Part shown: positions 7,986-14,974 of the stretch, piece by piece
Numbering within the stretch: the stretch's first letter is position 1
Layout of the letters: each line of letters opens with the position of its first letter
NCBI GenBank assembly: GCA_910577355.1
Contig: CAJTMY010000035.1
Location: forward strand, 1-27,555
Reading direction: 5' to 3'
DNA: 27,555 bases
Origin: an uncultured Muribaculaceae bacterium
GTDB lineage: Bacteria; Bacteroidota; Bacteroidia; Bacteroidales; Muribaculaceae
Program-made: the position numbers and the translations under genes
The notes under the pieces: generated by a model
Seen by the model: the letters and a program-made list of their open reading frames with translations, nothing else
The model's database searches: none
Told to the model about the DNA's origin: nothing

Positions 7986-8965
7986 CAGATGGAGAGGCGG
8001 CGGAGGGTGTTGAGGAGCTCGCGGTTGATGGGCTTGTCGTTCTTGATGGCCTTGGAGAAGGGGACGTATACTATCTCGTCGTTCTTGATGCCGATCATCA
8101 CGTTGCGCTGATCCTCGAGCAGGGCGTCGATGGCGGCCGCGCCCATGCGCGATGCCAGGATGCGGTCGTGCGCGGTGGGCGATCCGCCGCGCTGCAGGTG
8201 GCCGAGGATGGATACGCGCACGTCGTAGCCCGGAAATTCGGTCTTCACACGCTCGGCCAGACCCATGGCGCCCCCGGTGACGGGGCTTTCGGCCACGAGG
8301 ACTATCGACGAGTTCTTCGACTTGCGGAATCCGTTCTGTATCAGTTCGGCGAGCTGGTCGACCTCGGTCGATATCTCGGGTATGATGGCTGCCTCGGCAC
8401 CCGATGCGATAGCGCCGTTGAGGGCGAGGAAACCGGCGTCGCGGCCCATTACCTCGATAAAGAACAGGCGCTCGTGGCTCGTGGCGGTGTCGCGTATTTT
8501 GTCGACGCACTGCATGATGGTGTTGAGGGCAGTGTCGTATCCTATGGTGGTGTCGGTGCCGTAGAGGTCGTTGTCGATGGTGCCCGGCAGGCCGATGCAG
8601 GGGAAGTTGAATTCGTTGGCAAAGATGCGTGCGCCGGTGAGCGAGCCGTCGCCGCCTATCACCACAAGGGCATCGATCTCGTGTCGGCGTATCACGTCGT
8701 AGGCGAGCTGGCGGCCTTCCGGGGTCTGGAACTCCTTGCAGCGTGCGGTCTTGAGGATTGTGCCGCCCTGCTGTATGATGTTCGACACATTCTGGGTGCG
8801 GAAGTCCACGATCTCGTCGCTGATAAGGCCGCGGTAGCCGCGGTATATGCCTTTCACCTTGAGGCCGCTGAAGATTGCCGACCGTGTGACGGCGCGGATG
8901 GCGGCGTTCATGCCCGGGGCATCACCGCCCGAAGTAAGTATACCGATACATTTGATCTCTGCCAT
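7985..8965 (-). CDS. pfkA: ATP-dependent 6-phosphofructokinase
   Basis: 326 residues. It phosphorylates fructose 6-phosphate to fructose 1,6-bisphosphate, the committed step of glycolysis. Motifs present are the ATP loop GILTSGGDAPGMN (8-20), GGDGS (104-108), the catalytic PGTIDND (127-133) and EVMGR (171-175). A Gly rather than Asp in the GGDGS motif argues for ATP, not pyrophosphate, as donor. Length agrees with the bacterial allosteric homotetramer. It has its own promoter and is followed, with overlapping codons, by the Ig-like lipoprotein gene. Confidence 0.97.
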   Translation of the reverse strand: MAEIKCIGILTSGGDAPGMNAAIRAVTRSAIFSGLKVKGIYRGYRGLISDEIVDFRTQNVSNIIQQGGTILKTARCKEFQTPEGRQLAYDVIRRHEIDALVVIGGDGSLTGARIFANEFNFPCIGLPGTIDNDLYGTDTTIGYDTALNTIMQCVDKIRDTATSHERLFFIEVMGRDAGFLALNGAIASGAEAAIIPEISTEVDQLAELIQNGFRKSKNSSIVLVAESPVTGGAMGLAERVKTEFPGYDVRVSILGHLQRGGSPTAHDRILASRMGAAAIDALLEDQRNVMIGIKNDEIVYVPFSKAIKNDKPINRELLNTLRRLSI

Positions 8966-8993
8966 GATATGTATGCTTTTTGTGTTGAATATG

Positions 8994-9028
8994 CAAAGTT
9001 ACATCTTTAATAACAAATATTAGGCAAA
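8994..9028 (-). promoter_or_regulatory. Promoter of pfkA
   Basis: TAACTTTG on the minus strand at 8994-9001 with TTTG at 9025-9028 (23-base spacer, slightly long). The leader to the ATG at 8965 is about 20 bases. Confidence 0.5.
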
Positions 9029-9067
9029 CAATGCGTTAATTTTCGTTTTCTCAGCTTTCCAAAGTTG

Positions 9068-10255
9068 TCACTGCTTGCCGGAACCCATGCCGTAGAGAAG
9101 CCGCAGGAGTTCATTGAAGCGTGTGTAAGTGAACGGGCGCACATAGCGGTTCATGGCGTTGTAGCTCACGGTATGCTCCGTATCCGGCACGAATGGATTA
9201 TCCTCCATCCATTCGACGAATTCGTTGAATGCCACACGGTTCTCGTCATACCACTGCTGCATGCCGTCGATATCCGCTCCTGCGAAAAGAAACAGATTGT
9301 ATGCTTCCCAATGGCCGGCCTCGAGCACCCGCCGCTGATAATCGAACAGATACATGTGCCCGCCGAATATGTCGCCTGCCACCGTGAACGCCTCCAGCAC
9401 ATCACGCCTCAGCTGAGTGAGTTGGGTCAGCGATGCCGTGAAAGCGGTCTTTTCGAGGCCGAGCTGCATCACATACCGCTGTGCGGCGGTCTCGTACATC
9501 AGACAGAAATCGAATGCCGGTTCTCCCGACGGCGGCATGCCTATGCTACGCCCCGGAGCGAGAGTCGTTTTCATTTCCACCTTGTCGCCGTCGATGTCTA
9601 CGGTGATATTATCCTTATAGCAGTCGGTCATGAGCGTCGCCATGTATTTGCGGCGCTCGTTGTTGGTCGGAGCGAGCAATATCTCGGCTTCGGCGTATAT
9701 CAGCGACCACACTTTTATGTTCGAGTCGAAAAGTATCATGGCTGCGCGGTAATAGTCGGACGCGAAGTCGGGGTCGGCCTCGATGCCGCGTTCATACCAT
9801 TCGAGCGCTTTCTCATACTCCTCCCGGTGCAGCTCTATGTTGCCGCTCTCGAGATACAGCTCGCCCGCCTCCGGAAATTTCTTCAGTCCCTTGCGATAGA
9901 TTTTCAGCGCATCCGCAGGCTTGCCGAGCATGTCGAGCGCGTTGCCGTATATCTGATAATATCCCGGCTCTACGTCGGGCGACTTCTCGATATGCCTTAG
10001 GTATTTTATCGCTTCCTTGTAGTCGCCTTTCATGTAGTTGATTACAGCAAGCTCATAGTTTACGGCATAATTGTCGGGATACAGCTCCCGCGCTTTGTTG
10101 AAATCCTCGATGGCGGCATCATAAAAGCCGCCGTCGACCAGCGTCACAGCTTTTTTCAGACGTTCGACCCACTCTGCGGAGAGTTCACCCAGACTGTCGG
10201 CCCGACCGCCCACAGCGGCCAAGGCGACAACGACAAGCAACAGCAATTTCTTCAT
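9068..10255 (-). CDS. Secreted/periplasmic tetratricopeptide-repeat protein
   Basis: 395 residues from the ATG at 10255. The signal peptide MKKLLLLVVVALAAVGGRA fits type I cleavage before Asp20. TPR-like helix pairs follow (for example FYDAAIEDFNKARELYPDN, NYMKGDYKEAIKYLRHIEK, EEYEKALEWYERGIEADPDF), spanning about residues 28-190. The C-terminal half (~200-395) is less repetitive and contains a long helical region with QWYDENRVAFNEFVEW. TPR proteins act as protein-protein adaptors and no partner is suggested by the neighbours. The gene stands alone under its own promoter. Its residue content and codon use match the host. Confidence 0.88.
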   Translation of the reverse strand: MKKLLLLVVVALAAVGGRADSLGELSAEWVERLKKAVTLVDGGFYDAAIEDFNKARELYPDNYAVNYELAVINYMKGDYKEAIKYLRHIEKSPDVEPGYYQIYGNALDMLGKPADALKIYRKGLKKFPEAGELYLESGNIELHREEYEKALEWYERGIEADPDFASDYYRAAMILFDSNIKVWSLIYAEAEILLAPTNNERRKYMATLMTDCYKDNITVDIDGDKVEMKTTLAPGRSIGMPPSGEPAFDFCLMYETAAQRYVMQLGLEKTAFTASLTQLTQLRRDVLEAFTVAGDIFGGHMYLFDYQRRVLEAGHWEAYNLFLFAGADIDGMQQWYDENRVAFNEFVEWMEDNPFVPDTEHTVSYNAMNRYVRPFTYTRFNELLRLLYGMGSGKQ

Positions 10256-10280
10256 GGCACAGTGTATTGGATTGTTTTTG

Positions 10281-10311
10281 CAAAGATATTTAATATTTTG
10301 TTGATTTACAA
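10281..10311 (-). promoter_or_regulatory. Promoter of the TPR gene
   Basis: Minus-strand TTG (10309-10311), 20-base AT-rich spacer, TATCTTTG (10281-10288). This leaves a leader of about 20 bases before the ATG at 10255. Confidence 0.65.
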
Positions 10312-10340
10312 TATTTTTATGATAATTTTTTGAGGCGGTT

Positions 10341-10388
10341 TGTATGCGATTGGTGGTAGTCCTGATGGACGAACGCCAATCGCATACA
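10341..10388. repeat. Long inverted repeat upstream of the TPR gene
   Basis: TGTATGCGATTGG (10341-10353) pairs perfectly with CCAATCGCATACA (10376-10388). The loop contains a second small palindrome, GTCC-TGAT-GGAC (10359-10370). The inner part resembles the palindrome at 16749-16766 and the copies at 27148 and 27233, so it may be a member of a dispersed repeat family. There is no T-tract on either strand, so it is not a typical terminator. Confidence 0.7.
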
Positions 10389-10429
10389 GCACAATCCAAG
10401 TGCAACCGTTCCTCAGGGCAAATTAAAAA

Positions 10430-10490
10430 AATCCGTGAGAATCCGTGAAATCTGTGTGTGGCAATCACCGTGTGGGGTCATCACCGTGTG
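10430..10490 (+). repeat. AATCCGTG-type tandem repeat after the portal gene
   Basis: Imperfect tandem units AATCCGTGAG, AATCCGTGAA, AATCTGTGTG, then two ATCACCGTGTG-like units. The repeat reaches into the end of the portal gene: the stop codon and the last codons (CACACGGTGA read on the minus strand) are part of a unit. Related units occur at 11806-11853, 16785-16794 and 27289-27325. Confidence 0.7.
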
Positions 10491-11773
10491 CGGGTGGCCT
10501 TGGCGGTGCGGCGGTCGGTGAAGGCGCGGAACGATTCGAGCAGGTCGGTGATCACTGTTGAGGCCTCGCGCACGCGGGCATCGTAGAGGTCGGCGCCCGT
10601 CGATGGCGATATGTCGCGGCCGAGCAGTACATCGCCCACACCCGATATGTTGTCGAAAAGCTTCATCTGCAGGTCGAGCAGCTGATATGCCCCCGCGCCG
10701 CCCGAGCTTGCGGTGACCTGCTGCGGCAGCTCGCCGCTGCGCCGCAGCGGTATCACGGCGTCGGGGCGTGCCCACAGCGCCGAGATGTGCTCGAGCGTAT
10801 AGCCGGGCACGAGCTGGTCGATTGGAAAGAGCAGCGCGCCCTTGGCCGACGACGCCATTATGGTATCGAGCAGCACCACAAGGCGGTTGATGGCGCGCTG
10901 CTGGTCGATGACGTCCTCGACAAACGAGTGCACCTCGCCGTCGGTGAGCGGATAGAGGCATACGGCAAAGGGATGCTCGCCGTGGGGGAAGGGTGAGTTG
11001 TATTGGTCGAGCAGGGTGCCGTCGCCGGCATACCACCGGCACGTCCACACCATGTCCATGGCGATGCGTCCGCGCCGCGATGCCTGCCGTCCTTCATAAT
11101 TCCACACTTCGATGACGCGCAGGCGATCGGGCGCCGAGGTGAAAAAGGCGTCGGCATCGGCGGGCAGGCTCATGCCGAGAAATTCGTCGGGGGCGAGCGC
11201 CGAGCGTGTGGCCGGCGACTCGAATAGCCGCCGCAGCGATGCTATGCGGGTGCGCGAGCCGCGGCCGAAACGGTTCACCACCTCGGGCCACGACATCTGG
11301 TGCAGCATGCCTATAAGGGTGATGTCGCTGCCGCGCGGGTCGGTGAAACGGTTCACGAAAAAGTCGTCGGGACTCACATTGTCGACCCATATCCCCGCGC
11401 CGCCGGGGCGCCGTTCGGCCACGATGCGCTGTATGGCGCAGCCCGATATGATGAACTCCTCGAGCAGGCGGGCGTCGAGTTCTGGCAGGGAGTTGCGTAC
11501 GTCGACCGACGTGGGGTCGGATGTATAACGGGAATCTTCGGCGGCCGATGTGCGGTATCGGCCTACGATCGACTTTACGAGCCGGCGTATCAGATTGTTG
11601 GTCTGTGGACGACGACCCGAGCGTTCGATGAGCGTGCGCTCGGGTACCGGTCCCGAGGCCGGATCATCGATAATGTCGCTCCATTGGTCGCCGTAGGTAT
11701 AGCGCTTGTGTCGCCGGCGTGCGCGCCGCAGCGGCTCGGCGGCGATATATGCGCGAAAAGCTGTTGAATACAT
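10481..11773 (-). CDS. Phage portal protein (P22-like), in a capsid-portal island
   Basis: 430 residues from the ATG at 11773. An upstream in-frame ATG at 11842 lies inside a repeat and is not credible. Overall sequence matches the portal proteins of Bacteroidetes prophages as I know them: an N-terminal region with NNLIRRLVKSIVGRYR (59-74), then an alternating beta section with WVDNVSPDDFFVNRFTDPR, the segment VIEVWNYEG, and a helical stem region with VEDVIDQQRAINRLVVLLDTI-like sequence followed by GALLFP. It ends in a stem or crown helix rich in Asp/Arg. Portals form the dodecameric ring through which DNA enters the capsid. This one is about 430 residues, at the short end for portals. The reading frame is intact. 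No terminase is adjacent. Assignment is by pattern, without a database search. Confidence 0.7.
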   Translation of the reverse strand: MYSTAFRAYIAAEPLRRARRRHKRYTYGDQWSDIIDDPASGPVPERTLIERSGRRPQTNNLIRRLVKSIVGRYRTSAAEDSRYTSDPTSVDVRNSLPELDARLLEEFIISGCAIQRIVAERRPGGAGIWVDNVSPDDFFVNRFTDPRGSDITLIGMLHQMSWPEVVNRFGRGSRTRIASLRRLFESPATRSALAPDEFLGMSLPADADAFFTSAPDRLRVIEVWNYEGRQASRRGRIAMDMVWTCRWYAGDGTLLDQYNSPFPHGEHPFAVCLYPLTDGEVHSFVEDVIDQQRAINRLVVLLDTIMASSAKGALLFPIDQLVPGYTLEHISALWARPDAVIPLRRSGELPQQVTASSGGAGAYQLLDLQMKLFDNISGVGDVLLGRDISPSTGADLYDARVREASTVITDLLESFRAFTDRRTAKATRTR

Positions 11774-11805
11774 GTTTTGATTGGAATTTGAAATAAATAA
11801 TAAAT

Positions 11806-11853
11806 AATCCGTGGGAATCCGTGTAATCCGTGTGGGGCACATCCGTGTGGGGT
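11806..11853 (+). repeat. AATCCGTG-type tandem repeat between the portal gene and the 178-residue gene
   Basis: Units AATCCGTGGG, AATCCGTGT, AATCCGTGTG and ACATCCGTGTGGGGTC in a row, starting 8 bases past the stop of the upstream 178-residue gene. CCGTGTGGGGTC is shared with the copy at 10468-10479. Confidence 0.72.
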
Positions 11854-11860
11854 CGAAAGA

Positions 11861-12397
11861 TCAGATTTCCGTGGGGATGGTGTCGAGCAGCGACGGGCAT
11901 AGAGTATACGTCTCGGGGCCGCTGTCGAGGATGGCGCGGAGCGATTCCACCACAGGTATGTCGACGGGTGCCACGGCTATGCGGCCGTCGGCCATAAGTA
12001 CGGCGGTGGGACAGCCTGTGCCGGGCCGGGCATACGGCGATGCGAGCCGTCGCAGCAGTGCGGCGCCCTCGGGCGTGTCGTGCCCCACGGGTTGTACGGA
12101 GCGTTGCCATCCTTGCATCTTTACAGACAGTACACGCCGGCAGTCGGAGGGAGGGAGAATGAGATGGTGGGATGAGCCGGACTGGCTGAGGGTGCATTGG
12201 CGTGCCGCCTCGCTTACGGGCAGCAGGGCGGGGGGAGCGGTGTCGAGCAGATGCAGATACCACGGGCGCATGCGTGCGAGCAGCATGGCATCCGTGTCGA
12301 TGCCGTCCCACTCGGCTATCGAGGCATCGGTGCGTGTGGTGCACAGCCCCAGGCGTTGCCGCCATATCTCGAGCATTTGGGATGAGGTGTATATCAT
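11861..12397 (-). CDS. Unrecognised protein between capsid and portal genes
   Basis: 178 residues from the ATG at 12397. I do not recognise the family. No signal peptide or membrane helix is visible. The N-terminal 60 residues (starting MIYTSSQMLEIWRQRLGL) look helical. The middle has a Cys in TLSQSG.., and the C-terminal part (from ~130) alternates beta-like segments: AVLMADGRIAVAPVDIPVV and LRAILDSGPETYTLCP. Position between major capsid and portal genes suggests a structural or adaptor role, such as a head-tail connector, but the sequence alone does not show this. It is flanked on both sides by dispersed repeats, so it is not translationally coupled to either neighbour. Confidence 0.7.
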   Translation of the reverse strand: MIYTSSQMLEIWRQRLGLCTTRTDASIAEWDGIDTDAMLLARMRPWYLHLLDTAPPALLPVSEAARQCTLSQSGSSHHLILPPSDCRRVLSVKMQGWQRSVQPVGHDTPEGAALLRRLASPYARPGTGCPTAVLMADGRIAVAPVDIPVVESLRAILDSGPETYTLCPSLLDTIPTEI

Positions 12398-12417
12398 TGC
12401 TGATAAGATGATTAATA

Positions 12418-12498
12418 GTAGGGACGCACGGCTCGTGCGTCCGTCGGCGCGCGGATGTCATCCGGTTGAGACCGGGCGTACGAGCCGTACGTCCCTAC
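12418..12498. repeat. Nested REP-like palindrome (GTAGGGACG family)
   Basis: Two 25-base arms (12418-12442 and 12474-12498) are inverted copies of each other with 22 of 25 positions matching. Each arm is itself a small palindrome: GGACGCACG-GCT-CGTGCGTCC on the left and GGGCGTACG-AGC-CGTACGTCC on the right. The element begins 15 bases past the stop of the capsid gene. A third arm copy is at 16535-16560. Confidence 0.85.
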
Positions 12499-12513
12499 TG
12501 ATTACTTGAAGGT

Positions 12514-13737
12514 TTATCCGAATATTTTCATATGCGCTTTGGGATGGCGCAGCACAAGGCACGAGGCTTCGGTGAGCACCACAGCGTCAGTGTTGCGTGT
12601 GCCCGCTGAGCGCAGGTCGAGTTTTTCGGCATGGAAAGGTATGTGCGTGTACTTGCTTATGTAGTCGGGGTCGAGGATGAAAGCGTCCTTGCTGTGTCCG
12701 CACTGGTCGAATACCTCGCTGTGTATCAGGTAGAGACGCCCGAAGTTGGATACGATCTCGCGTACTTCGAGCCCCCAGCGCACCTTGGCGTCGCGCACAT
12801 CGAGGGTGCGGTTGATGTCGAGCTTCGACACGGCGCTTACAAAGTCGGTACCGGCGAGCAGTATCTTGCTGTGCGAGCCGTTGTTGCCGGTGAATGTGGC
12901 CGCGCAGATGTCGATAAGATCTTTGTGCGACAGTGTGGCGAGGTTCACCTTCATCGAGTTGTCGGTCTGATTCCATATTCCCTGCGTGAGGTAGATATAG
13001 TCGGCCTTGGCCGAGTCGTATATCTTGGCGCCGCGCCCGAAAAGGAAGTTCTTCTCCATGCCCAGGCGCATGTCGATTATGGCAACCTCCTCCTGGTCGG
13101 AGAGAGTCCAGCCCACCTCCTTGTCGGCGAGTTTCTGGAGGGTCGACTGTTCCACTTGCATCTTGAATATCTGGCACCGGTTGCTGCCCTTGGTGGGGAG
13201 AGCCTGAAATTGTGCCGTCTGCACGTCGAGCTCGGCAGCGGCGCGTCCCATGCGTATTATCCGCGAGCCGGAAGATACGAGGCCGAAAGGCTCGCCTTCG
13301 CCCACCACGGCCACATCGATGCTGCCTGCGGCGGCGTTGGTCGACAGCACATAGCCCACGGTATGCTCGCCCGCCGAGGGGCAATCGGGGATAAGGACGG
13401 TCTCCGACGGCTCGAAGATGGCGGGATGCTCCACGCGCATGGTCACGCTCATGGTGCCGTTGCCGCGGTCTGTGGCTTCCGACAGGTCGCAGTCGGCCTT
13501 CAAGGTCGATTCGGTGAGCTTAGTATCGACCGAGTAGTATTCCACCTCCATGCTCGAGGCGTGGCGGGCGCCCATCATGCGCGATATCTGGTCGACCGGG
13601 GTCGACATGGGCCGTATCTTCACTATACGGCGGTCGATGGCGTTGCGGAGCAGCTCGGGGGCTGCCTTGGCGGTTTCTGAGAGGGTGAGAGGGGCGGACG
13701 ATACATGAGTGCCGCCCTGGATTCCGGGTGTTTGCAT
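12514..13737 (-). CDS. SU10-type (HK97-fold) major capsid protein
   Basis: 407 residues. The N-terminal part carries the pattern I associate with the SU10/DUF5309 major capsid family of Bacteroidetes prophages: SSAPLTLSETAKAAPELLRN (13-32), IVKIRPMSTPVDQISRMMGA (38-57) and EVEYYSVDTK (64-73). The rest fits an HK97-like coat protein with P-domain and A-domain segments. Examples are WTLSDQEEVAIIDMRLGMEK, FLFGRGAKIYD, a helical SHKDLIDICAATFTGNNGSH segment and LTEASCLVLRHPKAH near the end. The frame is intact and GC and codon use match the host. It follows a 54-residue acidic gene by 38 bases and is read with it from a host-type promoter. No capsid protease gene is nearby. Confidence 0.75.
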   Translation of the reverse strand: MQTPGIQGGTHVSSAPLTLSETAKAAPELLRNAIDRRIVKIRPMSTPVDQISRMMGARHASSMEVEYYSVDTKLTESTLKADCDLSEATDRGNGTMSVTMRVEHPAIFEPSETVLIPDCPSAGEHTVGYVLSTNAAAGSIDVAVVGEGEPFGLVSSGSRIIRMGRAAAELDVQTAQFQALPTKGSNRCQIFKMQVEQSTLQKLADKEVGWTLSDQEEVAIIDMRLGMEKNFLFGRGAKIYDSAKADYIYLTQGIWNQTDNSMKVNLATLSHKDLIDICAATFTGNNGSHSKILLAGTDFVSAVSKLDINRTLDVRDAKVRWGLEVREIVSNFGRLYLIHSEVFDQCGHSKDAFILDPDYISKYTHIPFHAEKLDLRSAGTRNTDAVVLTEASCLVLRHPKAHMKIFG

Positions 13738-13775
13738 TTTCGTGTGATTTTTGGAGTTGATAATTGAAATTTGAA

Positions 13776-13940
13776 TTAGACAGGATCCTCGTCGAAGAAC
13801 GAGTGGCGCACGTGGCTCAGGAAAGTCTCGTTCGGGTCATCGTCGGAGGCCGGTGCGGCCTGCGTCGGATTGAGAGGTTGATACACGGCCGGCTCATCGG
13901 TCTGAGCCTCGGCGGCAGCGGGTGATTGTTCGTTTTCCAT
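13776..13940 (-). CDS. Small acidic protein at the head of the capsid island
   Basis: 54 residues from the ATG at 13940 to the TAA at 13776-13778. The first ~40 residues are Ala/Pro/Glu/Asp-rich and probably disordered. The C terminus TFLSHVRHSFFDEDPV is aromatic and amphipathic, and could be a short helix or docking peptide. It lies between a Bacteroidetes promoter and the capsid gene. The size and charge would suit a scaffold fragment or a peptide that binds the inner capsid surface, but this is inference and I know no family for it. It is a real gene candidate because the frame fills the space between promoter and capsid gene. Confidence 0.6.
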   Translation of the reverse strand: MENEQSPAAAEAQTDEPAVYQPLNPTQAAPASDDDPNETFLSHVRHSFFDEDPV

Positions 13941-13988
13941 AAAGCGATGTTGTTACAGTGTTGATGATGTTATTTGTTTTTGATACTG

Positions 13989-13996
13989 CAAAGTTA
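13989..13996 (-). promoter_or_regulatory. -7 element of the capsid island
   Basis: TAACTTTG on the minus strand, 48 bases before the ATG at 13940. No TTTG is found at the expected -33 position (around 14017), so strength is uncertain. The host-type element suggests expression by the housekeeping sigma factor. Confidence 0.45.
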
Positions 13997-14048
13997 CGCC
14001 ACCCCACGCCCCGCCCGTGGGAAATCGGTAAACCTCCCCAAATACACG

Positions 14049-14091
14049 AAAAAACAGCCGCCGGCGATGACGGGTTCATCGCCGGCGGCTG
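14049..14091 (-). terminator. Strong terminator after the protease/lipoprotein operon
   Basis: A perfect 16-bp GC-rich stem (14055-14070 with 14076-14091, loop CGGGT) is followed on the minus strand by six T residues (14049-14054). It lies about 70 bases past the stop codon of the lipoprotein gene and upstream of the capsid-island promoter. Confidence 0.9.
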
Positions 14092-14162
14092 CTATGGATA
14101 ATGCAGAGAATCAGTCTCTATATTTTACATATAATGCTCGTCGGGCACTCCGTTGCGAATAT

Positions 14163-14963
14163 TTAATCCTCAAACCACACGTCTCCCGAGTTCGGTTCTC
14201 TGTCATTGCGTACATTGTCCTCGATGACATTGAGCCTATAACGCACACGTCCGTATCCTTCGAGAATATCTCCGCAATCGGCACGCATTATCTGCAACAT
14301 TGCTAAATGGAGATCTTTACTCGAATTGTAAAGCTTTATGGCAGAAAGCTGAGATGCGCTTATTGATTTACGGTTAAATTGGTGTACTTCGAGATAGGCG
14401 ATGCCAAATCGTTTTTCATATTCCGCATCACTCTCAAATGACAGCGTGATGCCGCTTATATCTGCTTGTTCAACTTTGTATTTGAGGAAATCTAATGCGA
14501 GTGTGTTGGCGTTTTTATCAAAATTCCAGTCGCAGGCACAGCCCATCTTTATGTCGAAGCCTGCGTATTTAAAGCAATAAAAATGCCATAGACTTTCTAC
14601 AAAAGAATATCCCACACCCGTTCCAATGCTTTTATATTCTTTTATTTTATAGGCTCTTCCATTAGTTAATATCAAGTCATAGAACGCGTGGCTTATGCCC
14701 CCCTGCACACGCTCCCTGTCTTCGGGCCATTCGGTACTCCATTTACCGGTGCGTTTACCGTTTTTATCTACTTTTTTATAGTATACAGTCTCGAATGGCC
14801 CCTCAAGAAATATATTTTGATTGCCGTTGGTCAAGGCTTCGATAGATATGTCCTCGATTGCTCCTCTATACATTTTTTCGGGATCATCATAGCACCCTGC
14901 GATACCTACTGTCAGCATGATTCCGAAAGCCGCGAATGCAATTTTTTTGATTATTGATTTCAT
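14163..14963 (-). CDS. Small lipoprotein downstream of a C10 protease
   Basis: 266 residues. The signal peptide ends in the lipobox IAGC with lipidated Cys24, followed by YDD, so it is probably sorted to the outer membrane. I do not recognise the domain. The mature part alternates short beta strands (NIFLEGPFETVYYKK, GYSFVESLWHFYCFKYAG) and includes CACDWNFDKN. The gene starts 11 bases after the stop of the C10 protease gene and is clearly co-transcribed with it. In other Bacteroidales, C10 proteases can be encoded next to their inhibitors, so an inhibitor or accessory role is possible but unproven. Base composition is low: two sampled 60-base lines give about 42% and 37% GC against roughly 60% around it, which points to transfer. 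Confidence 0.85.
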   Translation of the reverse strand: MKSIIKKIAFAAFGIMLTVGIAGCYDDPEKMYRGAIEDISIEALTNGNQNIFLEGPFETVYYKKVDKNGKRTGKWSTEWPEDRERVQGGISHAFYDLILTNGRAYKIKEYKSIGTGVGYSFVESLWHFYCFKYAGFDIKMGCACDWNFDKNANTLALDFLKYKVEQADISGITLSFESDAEYEKRFGIAYLEVHQFNRKSISASQLSAIKLYNSSKDLHLAMLQIMRADCGDILEGYGRVRYRLNVIEDNVRNDREPNSGDVWFED

Positions 14964-14974
14964 AGCTGATCAGA

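Noticed and set aside
7986..8510. N-terminal extension of the Ig-like lipoprotein into pfkA
   Set aside because: The extension reads pfkA in another frame. The lipoprotein signal peptide starts exactly at the ATG at 7985.
7985..8965. Pyrophosphate-dependent phosphofructokinase
   Set aside because: The motif is GGDGS, with Gly where PPi-dependent enzymes have Asp.
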